DNA from: a bacterium BMS3Bbin14
GTDB lineage: Bacteria > Desulfobacterota > Desulfobulbia > Desulfobulbales > Desulfobulbaceae
Assembly (NCBI GenBank): GCA_002897615.1
Contig: BDTX01000003.1
Span: 62,001-126,000, forward strand
Direction of reading: 5' to 3'
Length of the DNA: 64,000 nt
Of the stretch, positions 51,535 to 58,904 are shown piece by piece. How positions within the stretch are numbered: the first letter of the stretch is position 1; each line of letters opens with the position of its first letter. The notes beneath the pieces are model-generated. The model was not told the DNA's origin. It was given only the letters and a program-made list of their open reading frames with translations, and searched no databases. Made by a program: the position numbers and the translations under genes.

Positions 51535-52581
51535 TTAAACCTGCCAGGCCCGGAAAATCTCGTCGTCAAGCGCTTCAGCGGAGAGTATTCTCCGGCCATG
51601 GCCGGTATCGATCCGGACCTCGACCGACTGCGGCCGCCCCTTAATCTTTTTGCCGTAACGAACCACCAGACCGGCGGCCTGCCCGGCAATCTCCGGTTCC
51701 GCCGGGGTCCCGGCCAGGCCCTGTTCCGCCGCGCGCAACAAAGCGGTCGGCCCCGGCAGATCGACCGCCTCCAGGAGCCAGTCACCTTCCCCGCGCAGCT
51801 GGATCAATTTTTCGTTTTCCTTCTCGTTCCGGCCGAGAATAAACCAGTGATCTCCCGGCAGGCGGAACTGACGTCCCACGAGCAATAACCGGATATCATT
51901 TCCTGTAATCGTCCCTGGGCCAGCCCCGGCCCGATCGGCATAAAATCGCTTGATCCTGGGACCGAGAGCAGGGTCCGTCAAAACGCAGCCGCCGGCCGGA
52001 GCGGGATAATCATCAATGCCTAATTCCCGGGCCAGCCGGATCTGCTGCTTGCGGCTGCGGCCGCTGAAGGAGTACAGCCGCTGCCGGTCAACCAACCCCT
52101 CGCGCTCCGGCAGAGTCGGCTCGAGCAGTCCGGCGCAGAGCGGCCGCAGCAGGAGGTCTTCGCAGCCGCTTTCCCGTTCGATGACCCGCAGGGTATCACG
52201 GCGCTGCGACATCGGCCGCTGGCCCAGCACCTCGCCGGTCACCAGAAAAGAAGCGCCATGCTCCGCCATCAGTTGCCGCGCCCGGGTCAGCATGAGAATC
52301 TTGCAGTCAATACACGGGTTGAAATGCTTGCCATAGCCGTGTTCGGGATTTTTGAGCAGCTCGATATACTCCCGGCCGATATCCACCAGCCGGACATCAA
52401 TGCCATATTTTTCCAGCATCCGGGCGCGATATTCATCTTCCCGGTCCAGGAGATCAACATCGAAAAAGGGCGTCACGAATTTAAGCGCCACGACCCGGAC
52501 ATCAAGAGACGCCATAATCCGGCAGGAGAGGAGGGAATCAAGCCCCCCGGAAAGAAGAACGATCGCAGTAACCCGGTTCAT
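51535..52581 (-). CDS. PP-loop ATPase with NFACT-R-like C terminus
   Basis: A 348-residue protein. The N-terminal PP-loop domain (LLSGGLDSLLSCRIM, residues 9-23; HFNPCIDCKILMLTRAR with a CxxC at about 89-92; TGEVLGQRPMSQRRD at 114-128) resembles ThiI/MnmA-type tRNA thiouridylases. The last ~110 residues (GRNEKENEKLIQLRGEGDW, VDLPGPTALL) resemble the NFACT-R RNA-binding domain. The protein probably modifies RNA by sulfur transfer, but is neither typical ThiI (no THUMP) nor MnmA. Its start overlaps the recN stop by one base (TAATG), suggesting co-translation. Confidence 0.78.
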   Translation of the reverse strand: MNRVTAIVLLSGGLDSLLSCRIMASLDVRVVALKFVTPFFDVDLLDREDEYRARMLEKYGIDVRLVDIGREYIELLKNPEHGYGKHFNPCIDCKILMLTRARQLMAEHGASFLVTGEVLGQRPMSQRRDTLRVIERESGCEDLLLRPLCAGLLEPTLPEREGLVDRQRLYSFSGRSRKQQIRLARELGIDDYPAPAGGCVLTDPALGPRIKRFYADRAGAGPGTITGNDIRLLLVGRQFRLPGDHWFILGRNEKENEKLIQLRGEGDWLLEAVDLPGPTALLRAAEQGLAGTPAEPEIAGQAAGLVVRYGKKIKGRPQSVEVRIDTGHGRRILSAEALDDEIFRAWQV

Positions 52582-54272
52582 TACACCTCCCGGTTTGAGT
52601 TGAGTTCAAGCAGTTCCCTGGCATAGGCCAGGGTCTGCCGCGTCAGTGAATCACCACCAAGCATTCGGGCGAGCTCCATAACCCGTTCTTCGGCGCCGAG
52701 AGAGGTGATGGCAGTCAAGGTGCGGCCGTCATGCACGTTCTTGGCCACCATGAAATGTTCCGCGGCCCGGGCCGCGATCTGGGGGAGATGGGTAATGCAG
52801 ATAACCTGGTGATGACCGGACAGCTCGCCGATCTTGCGGGCCACGGCCTCGGCCGCCTTGCCGCCGATACCGGCATCAACCTCGTCGAAAATGACCGTAT
52901 CAACCTGGTCGCGCCGGGCCAGCAGACACTTCATGGCCAGCATCAACCGTGACAGCTCCCCGCCCGAGGCCACCTTGACCAGGGGCTGGGCCGGCTCACC
53001 GGGGTTGGCGGAAAAGAAAAATTCAACCAGTTCCCGGCCGGTCGGGTGCAACGCCTCCATGCCCTTGCCCGGCGAATCGGTGACGATAACCTCAAAGACC
53101 GCCTGGGGGAAGCTGAGCGAGGCCAGCTCCTGCCGCATGGCCGTGCTCAACTTTTTCGCGGCCCGGCGCCGGGTCCGGCTCAGTTCGGCGGCCTTGGCCA
53201 AGGCCGCCGCGCTCAACTTTTCAATTTCACCGGCCACCGAGGCCAGCTCCCGTTCCACGCTGTCCAGCGAGGCCAGCTCCTGCTCCGCCCGGTCGGCAAA
53301 GGCCGCCACCTCCTCCAGAGACTGGCCATATTTGCGCTGCAACTGCTTCAACACCCCCAGCCGCTCGTTAATATCTTCCAGCCGTGACGAATCCCTGGGA
53401 ATGGCGTCCCGATACTCCCGCAGGGCCAGCTCCAGGTCTTCCACCTCGAAGCACGCGGAGCCGATCCTTTCGGCCAGCTCGCCAGCGCTGCCATCCAGGG
53501 CGGCGACCTGCTCCATGTTCTTGCGGATCTGGGGCAGATGTTCCAATACTTTTGTATAAATCAATTCGTGGCTCCTGCCGGCAAGGTCGGCAAGCGTGGC
53601 CGACGATTTAAGCCGGTCCCGCTCGTGCACCAGTTCCGTATCCTCTCCCGGCGTGATCTCCGCCTCCCTGATCTCGCGGAGCTGGTAGCTCAAAAAATCC
53701 CGGCGTTGTTCCTTGTCCTGTTCCTGTTGTCGCAGCTCGTGCAGCCTGGCGGAAAGGTTCTGCCATTGGCCGTAAATCCGGCTGAACTCCAGGCGTTGCT
53801 CCCACAGTTCCCCAAAACTGTCGAGAAAATCAAGATGCCGACGGGCAACGAGCAGTTGCTGGTGATCGTGCTGCGAGGCGATATTGACCAGGTTTTCGGT
53901 CAGGGCTCCGGCCAGCCGGGAGGTGACCAGCCGGTCGTTCACGTAAAACCGGCTGCGCCCGTTTCTGGTGAAAATACGCCTGACAATGCAGCCGCCATTG
54001 TACTCGATCCCGTGCTCCCGCAAGAGGCCGAGGACTTCAGGCTGGTCCTCGCCGACGACAAAAAAGGCCTCAACGACCGCCCGGTCGCAATCACCGCGGA
54101 TGCACGAAGAAGCGCCCCGGCCGCCGGCCAGGAGATGAATAGCCTGCAGGATGATGGATTTCCCGGCCCCGGTTTCCCCGGTGAATACGGTCAGACCACT
54201 CCCTCGCCCCGCAAAATCGAGCTGAAGCGAATCAATCAACGCCATGTTTTCTATTCGCAGTTCAAGCAGCAT
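52581..54272 (-). CDS. recN: DNA repair ATPase RecN
   Basis: A 563-residue SMC-like protein that holds or tethers broken DNA ends. Walker A VFTGETGAGKSIILQAI lies at residues 29-45. A long coiled coil (about 160-370) follows, then the ABC signature SGGELSRLMLAMK and Walker B TVIFDEVDAGIGGKAAEAVA. Normal length. Upstream, divergently, lies the DtxR-type repressor gene. Downstream the PP-loop gene overlaps by one base. Confidence 0.95.
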   Translation of the reverse strand: MLLELRIENMALIDSLQLDFAGRGSGLTVFTGETGAGKSIILQAIHLLAGGRGASSCIRGDCDRAVVEAFFVVGEDQPEVLGLLREHGIEYNGGCIVRRIFTRNGRSRFYVNDRLVTSRLAGALTENLVNIASQHDHQQLLVARRHLDFLDSFGELWEQRLEFSRIYGQWQNLSARLHELRQQEQDKEQRRDFLSYQLREIREAEITPGEDTELVHERDRLKSSATLADLAGRSHELIYTKVLEHLPQIRKNMEQVAALDGSAGELAERIGSACFEVEDLELALREYRDAIPRDSSRLEDINERLGVLKQLQRKYGQSLEEVAAFADRAEQELASLDSVERELASVAGEIEKLSAAALAKAAELSRTRRRAAKKLSTAMRQELASLSFPQAVFEVIVTDSPGKGMEALHPTGRELVEFFFSANPGEPAQPLVKVASGGELSRLMLAMKCLLARRDQVDTVIFDEVDAGIGGKAAEAVARKIGELSGHHQVICITHLPQIAARAAEHFMVAKNVHDGRTLTAITSLGAEERVMELARMLGGDSLTRQTLAYARELLELNSNREV

Positions 54273-54444
54273 CTTTTACCATCGCCCCGTGACCTGCCGG
54301 AAATTGCCGACAGGCACGGGACATTCTCCTTGACGACGCCATGGGCGCCAGGTACCTTCCTGATTATGCCGATAAATAAAGGTCAAACAAAGCGGCTCTC
54401 CACAACGCGCCCCTGTTTTCAGACAGGTGTGAGCAGGTGAAAAC

Positions 54445-54909
54445 ATGGGACAGCAATTCAAGCTCAGCGCCAGCCTTGAGGATTACATCGAAGCCATTTA
54501 CAATATTGTGGCCGAAAAGGAGGTGGCCCGGGGAAAAGATATTGCCGCCCGCCTCAGCGTCAGCGGCGCTTCCGTTACCGAGGCCGTGCGCTCCCTGGCC
54601 AAAAAAGGACTGATCAACTATGCCCCCTACGAGGCCATCAGCCTGACCGACACCGGGCGCCGGGCGGCCGAAGACGTCGTCCGGCGGCACAATGCGCTCA
54701 AGCGTTTTTTCGTCTCCGTCCTGGCCGTTGACAAGGACCTTGCCGAGCAGGGAGCCTGCCGGGTCGAACATGCCGCGCCCCAGGAAATCATCGACCGAAT
54801 CATCAGCTTCAGCCGATTTCTCGAAATCCGCCCCCGCGACGGCGAAAAACTGATTCAGGATTTTGCCGACTTCTGCAAACAAAACCACCCCGGCCCTACC
54901 GGCGAATAG
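54445..54909 (+). CDS. DtxR/MntR-family metal-dependent repressor
   Basis: A 154-residue protein with an N-terminal winged helix (LEDYIEAIYNIVAEKEVARG, VSGASVTEAVRSLAKKGLI) and a dimerisation/metal domain with the ligand pattern RRHNALKRFF and EQGACRVEHAAP (E, C and H residues at about 101-108). No SH3-like third domain, so it resembles MntR more than DtxR. Iron or manganese homeostasis genes are not adjacent, and the effector metal is uncertain. Confidence 0.88.
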   Translation: MGQQFKLSASLEDYIEAIYNIVAEKEVARGKDIAARLSVSGASVTEAVRSLAKKGLINYAPYEAISLTDTGRRAAEDVVRRHNALKRFFVSVLAVDKDLAEQGACRVEHAAPQEIIDRIISFSRFLEIRPRDGEKLIQDFADFCKQNHPGPTGE

Positions 54910-54942
54910 CGCGGCCGGCCCCTCCTCGAAACGACCTCGCCT

Positions 54943-55170
54943 TCAACGTCTGATGAGCCGGACGATCTCGCCCGGTTCGGGGAAACGGCGCAGTTGCTTC
55001 TTGGAAAAGACCGGCGTTCCGTCCACGACAACCTCGAAGACTCCCCCGGAGCCGGCAATCAGCTCCACCTCGTCGATTTCACGGCCGAACTCCTGTTTCA
55101 ATTCCTGCTCCAAACTGGAGGCATGCGGCTTGTAGTTTCACTGGCTGCAATAGGTAATGGAAATCTTCAC
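54943..55170 (-). CDS. SelW/Rdx-family selenoprotein (in-frame UGA)
   Basis: A 75-residue thioredoxin-fold protein whose redox motif is CxxU. KISITYCSQ is followed by TGA (55138-55140) and then NYKPHASSLEQELKQEFG. The frame continues through VELIAGSGGVFEVVVDGTPV and FSKKQLRRFPEPGEIVRLIR to a final TGA, exactly as in SelT/SelW/SelH-like (Rdx) proteins. The GTG start at 55170 has AGGAGG upstream. Downstream of the UGA, CTCCA-GTT-TGGAG can form a hairpin whose loop starts about 22 nt away, in the range of bacterial SECIS elements. Probably a small oxidoreductase. Expression needs SelA/B/C, which are not in this window. Ordinary gene calling would miss the first ten codons. Confidence 0.82.
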
Positions 55171-55294
55171 TGGTTCCTCCTGAAATTCTCCGGTAAACGG
55201 CAGATATTCCACGCCGCCTGAACAGGCATGATCATATCACATCAAGACCGACCTGCAAACTGCGGCGGCGGCCAGGCCTGCAATTGCCTTGAAC

Positions 55295-55513
55295 CCTGAA
55301 TCCGTGACGGCTTGAGATGACACTCCATGCAATAGATGGAATTTATTGTATTATTTTCCAATAAGCTCATTTTATTGCCTTCACCGCGCCGGACTGCGGT
55401 CCGCCCGATAACGGCACATCTGCTGCGTTGGCAACTCGTTGATATCACATCAGGATAATCGACATCGTTGCCGCCTTGCAGCTGCACCGTTCCCGAACGC
55501 TCACTGATTCAGG
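55295..55513 (-). mobile_element. Family A MITE, 219-bp copy, reverse orientation
   Basis: Left end CCTGAATCCGTGA, right end TCACTGATTCAGG (one mismatch), flanked by TTGAAC on both sides, the clearest target duplication after 6390 and 34113. Non-coding. Confidence 0.88.
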
Positions 55514-55608
55514 TTGAACGGCTGCCGCCCGGCAATGCGGTTCCGCCAGCCGGAACAAAATTTGTTAACAGATCACCAGGGGCGACAACCTCGGGGAATA
55601 CTCAGCCC

Positions 55609-55717
55609 GTACGAGTTCACCTGTGCTTTAGATTCGTTCGTTCGGGACTCCGAATCTATCCTTGGCGGATGTGAGGAGGCCAAAACGGGCGAAGATGAGG
55701 TGCAGGTGAACTTGTAC
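55609..55717 (-). repeat. Family B element, 109-bp copy
   Basis: Terminal inverted repeats GTACGAGTTCACCTG and CAGGTGAACTTGTAC with one mismatch. In reverse it matches the other B copies over CACCTCATCTTCGCCCGTTT. Lies 113 bp upstream of gspF; no other feature in the gap 55514-55830. Confidence 0.78.
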
Positions 55718-55830
55718 AAAATTTGTTTTCTATTTCCAAGCGGACCGCCAACTTGTATAATAAGTCAATCAAGATCAATATTAATATTTATCTCTCAAAG
55801 CTCAACAGAAATTCCGCCTCATTCGCAATC

Positions 55831-57057
55831 ATGCCGGTCTATGAATATACCGCCCTGGACTCCTCGGGTAAAAAGCTGAAAGGCATCATCGATGCGGACA
55901 GCCTGGCCGCAGCCCGGCAGAAAATTCGCCATACCGGCAACTATCCCGTCGACATCCAGGAGACGGTGCCGGTGTCCCGGACGGAAAAAGGACGCGAATT
56001 CGCCTCTCTGCACCTGACCCAGCCGGTCCGGCAGCAGGAAATCAACGTAATTACCCGGCAGCTTGCCACCTTGCTGGGGGCGGGCATCCCCCTGGTTCCC
56101 GCGCTGAACGGACTGATCGAACAGACCACCAACCAGAGCCTGAAAAAAATCATCGCCCAGATCAAGGATGCGGTGAACGAGGGCAATTCCCTCACCGCCG
56201 CCCTGTCGGAACACCCGCGCCTTTTTTCAAAAATATATATCAACATGGTAAGAGCCGGCGAGGCCTCCGGCTCCCTGGAGGTGGTCCTGGAGCAACTGGC
56301 CGAATTCGGTGAAAACCAGCAGGCCATGAAGTCAAAAATCTCGACCGCCCTGATGTACCCGATTTTCATGGCCCTGGTCGGCACGGTCGTGCTCTTCATC
56401 CTTATCACCTTTGTCGTGCCCACCATCACCAAGGTCTTTGCCGACACCAGGCAGGTCCTGCCGCTGCCGACCATTATCCTCATCAATCTGAGCAGCTTTC
56501 TACAGGCTTACTGGTGGCTGGTCCTCGCCCTGCTCCTCGGCATTGCCTTCCTGGTCCGTTATATTATTCGCCAGCCCCGCGGCAGACGGACATGGGACCG
56601 GCTGAAACTCAGCCTGCCGCTGCTCGGCGACCTGAACATGAAAATCGCCGCCGCCCGCCTCGGCCGAACCCTCGGCAGCCTGCTGCGGTCAGGGGTCCCG
56701 CTCATTACCTCCCTGGGTATTGTCAAAAATATTTTCAATAATATCCTGCTCGCCGAGGTCATTGACGAGGCAATGGAGCACCTGGAAAAAGGGGGCAGCC
56801 TGTCGGAGACCCTGAGAGAGAGCAAATGGTTTCCTCCCATGCTCGTGCAGATGCTGGCGGTGGGGGAACAGAGCGGGGCCATGGAAAAAATGCTGAACAA
56901 AGTCGCCGACAACTATGAAAGAGAAGTCGAAACCAAGATCATGGCCATGACCACCATGATCGAACCGGTGATGATCCTGGTCATGGGCCTGATCGTCAGT
57001 TTTATCGTCATCTCCATCCTGCTGCCGATCTTCGAGATGAACCAGCTGATCAAGTAG
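55831..57057 (+). CDS. gspF: Type II secretion inner-membrane protein GspF
   Basis: A 408-residue polytopic platform protein (YEYTALDSSGKKLKGIIDAD at the N terminus, two T2SSF domains around residues 65-190 and 270-390, three membrane helices, GEASGSLEVVLEQLAEFGEN and GEQSGAMEKMLNKVADNYER). It couples the GspE ATPase to pseudopilus assembly. The start at 55831 matches the family; the frame is open to 55723. Unusually, gspF stands alone on the plus strand and converges on the minus-strand gspE-L genes. Confidence 0.92.
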   Translation: MPVYEYTALDSSGKKLKGIIDADSLAAARQKIRHTGNYPVDIQETVPVSRTEKGREFASLHLTQPVRQQEINVITRQLATLLGAGIPLVPALNGLIEQTTNQSLKKIIAQIKDAVNEGNSLTAALSEHPRLFSKIYINMVRAGEASGSLEVVLEQLAEFGENQQAMKSKISTALMYPIFMALVGTVVLFILITFVVPTITKVFADTRQVLPLPTIILINLSSFLQAYWWLVLALLLGIAFLVRYIIRQPRGRRTWDRLKLSLPLLGDLNMKIAAARLGRTLGSLLRSGVPLITSLGIVKNIFNNILLAEVIDEAMEHLEKGGSLSETLRESKWFPPMLVQMLAVGEQSGAMEKMLNKVADNYEREVETKIMAMTTMIEPVMILVMGLIVSFIVISILLPIFEMNQLIK

Positions 57058-57067
57058 AGGCCTTTAC

Positions 57068-57212
57068 CAGTGTCCGTCCAGAAACGAGGATTTTTGTTCG
57101 AGATCAAGGCATGCGAAAAAAATAACCGTAGGCATATAAATGATATTCCGAGGATTATTTTTTGAGCATAACGCCGAGATCGGGCAAAAAGACCGTTTCT
57201 GGGCGGGCACTG
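57068..57212. repeat. 145-bp inverted-repeat element between gspF and gspE
   Basis: Arms of 19 bp, CAGTGTCCGTCCAGAAACG and CGTTTCTGGGCGGGCACTG, match except at two positions. The element spans almost the whole gap between the convergent gspF and gspE stops and ends exactly at the gspE stop codon. Confidence 0.68.
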
Positions 57213-58904
57213 TCAAGTGACCCTGAAAACCTCTTCCAGCGTGGTCAGGCCCGCCAGGACCTTTTGCAGACCGTCCTGCCGCAAGGTCAGCATGGCGCCG
57301 GTCGTTGATTCCAGGGCTCGTTTTCTTATCTGGTTCGAGTCCGACGTTGTCAGGATAAAATTCCTCAGGTCCTCATCCATAACCATCAACTCGAAAATAC
57401 CGACTCTCCCCTGATACCCGGTATTCAAACATTCAGGGCATCCTTTCCCCCGGTACAGGGGGTGGTCGCCAAGCTCCTCCGGAGTCAGGCCGACCTGCGC
57501 CAGATACTCCCGGCTGGGAGTATAGGGTTCCGCGCAATGCCCGCATATTTTCCGCAGCAGCCGCTGGGCCACGATGGCATTGACCGATGATGAGACCAGG
57601 AAGGACTCGATTCCCATATCGATCAACCGGGTAACCGCACTGGCCGCGTCATTGGTGTGCAGGGTCGAAAACACCAGGTGACCGGTAAGAGCGGACTGGA
57701 TAGCGATCTCCGCCGTCACCAGGTCACGAATCTCGCCGACCAGGATGACGTCCGGGTCCTGGCGGACGATGGTCCGCAGGCCATTGGCAAAGGTAAGGTC
57801 GATCTTGGGATTGACCTGGACCTGGCTGATTCCCTTGATCTGGTATTCCACCGGATCTTCAATCGTGATAATATTGATGTCGGGCTTGTTGAGGATGGTG
57901 AGCGCCGAGTAGAGCGTCGTCGTCTTGCCGCTGCCGGTGGGGCCGGTGACCAGAATAATGCCGTGGGGGGCCTTGATCAGTTTGAGGAAGGTGTCCAAGT
58001 TGTTTTCGGACATCCCGAGTTCGGTGAGCGACAGCAGCACGTTTGACTTGTCAAGCAGCCGCATGACCACCCGCTCTCCCCAGGTCGTCGGCAGGGTGGA
58101 GACCCGGATATCCACATTCTTGTCCGCAATACGGATCTCGATCCGGCCGTCCTGGGGCAGCCGTTTCTCGGCGATATCCAGCTTGGCCATGATTTTAATC
58201 CGGGAAATCAGCTTGGACTGGACATGCTTCGGCGGGGTGTACATATCGTAGAGGATCCCGTCGACGCGCTTACGGATTTTGACCATATCCTGGTACGGCT
58301 CAATATGGAGATCACTGGCATTATCGCGGACGGCCTGGGAGAGCATGAGGTTGACCAGCTTGATCACCGGGGCATCGCTGGTATCATCGAGGAGATCGGC
58401 CGTTTCCTCGATCTCGGAGATGATTGCCTCCGGATCCTCTTCGTCCATGTCCTGCATGACCTGATCGGCATGGTCCCGGCTGCTCCGGTCATAGGCGGCA
58501 TTAATGGCCAGGAAAATCTCCTCCTGCGGGGCCAGGACCGTCTTCATCCCCTCCCAGTGCAGGATCCGCTGCAGATCATCCACCTGCTGGAAAAAAAACG
58601 GCTCGGCCAGGGCGATATAGGACTCAGCGGCGGTGGCCACCGGGATCATCTTGAACTTTTTTAAAAACTGAATGGGGACCTTGCCGGTAAAGAACGGATT
58701 GAGATTGCGGGGCAGCATCGGCAGCAACTCCAGACCGCACTGCCGGCTGCGGGCGGCAAGCAGGTCCGCCGGGGTAATTTTTTTCTGCTGGACCAAAATC
58801 TCGCCGATCCGGCCGCCTTTTTCCCGCTGAATGACGAGGCCCTGCTCAATGATCTCCGGGCTCAGCCCACAGGTCTCGACCAGGACCTGACCAAGCGATT
58901 TCAT
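57213..58904 (-). CDS. gspE: Type II secretion ATPase GspE
   Basis: A 563-residue cytoplasmic hexameric ATPase powering pseudopilus growth. N-terminal GspL-binding domains (about residues 1-150) precede the motor with Walker A GPTGSGKTT (321-329), Asp box IEDPVEYQI, Walker B DPDVILVGEIRD (383-394), His box HLVFSTLHTNDA and a zinc-binding tetracysteine (C454, C457, C489, C492). The start overlaps the gspD stop by four bases. The order L-M-N-C-D-E follows transcription. Confidence 0.95.
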   Translation of the reverse strand: MKSLGQVLVETCGLSPEIIEQGLVIQREKGGRIGEILVQQKKITPADLLAARSRQCGLELLPMLPRNLNPFFTGKVPIQFLKKFKMIPVATAAESYIALAEPFFFQQVDDLQRILHWEGMKTVLAPQEEIFLAINAAYDRSSRDHADQVMQDMDEEDPEAIISEIEETADLLDDTSDAPVIKLVNLMLSQAVRDNASDLHIEPYQDMVKIRKRVDGILYDMYTPPKHVQSKLISRIKIMAKLDIAEKRLPQDGRIEIRIADKNVDIRVSTLPTTWGERVVMRLLDKSNVLLSLTELGMSENNLDTFLKLIKAPHGIILVTGPTGSGKTTTLYSALTILNKPDINIITIEDPVEYQIKGISQVQVNPKIDLTFANGLRTIVRQDPDVILVGEIRDLVTAEIAIQSALTGHLVFSTLHTNDAASAVTRLIDMGIESFLVSSSVNAIVAQRLLRKICGHCAEPYTPSREYLAQVGLTPEELGDHPLYRGKGCPECLNTGYQGRVGIFELMVMDEDLRNFILTTSDSNQIRKRALESTTGAMLTLRQDGLQKVLAGLTTLEEVFRVT

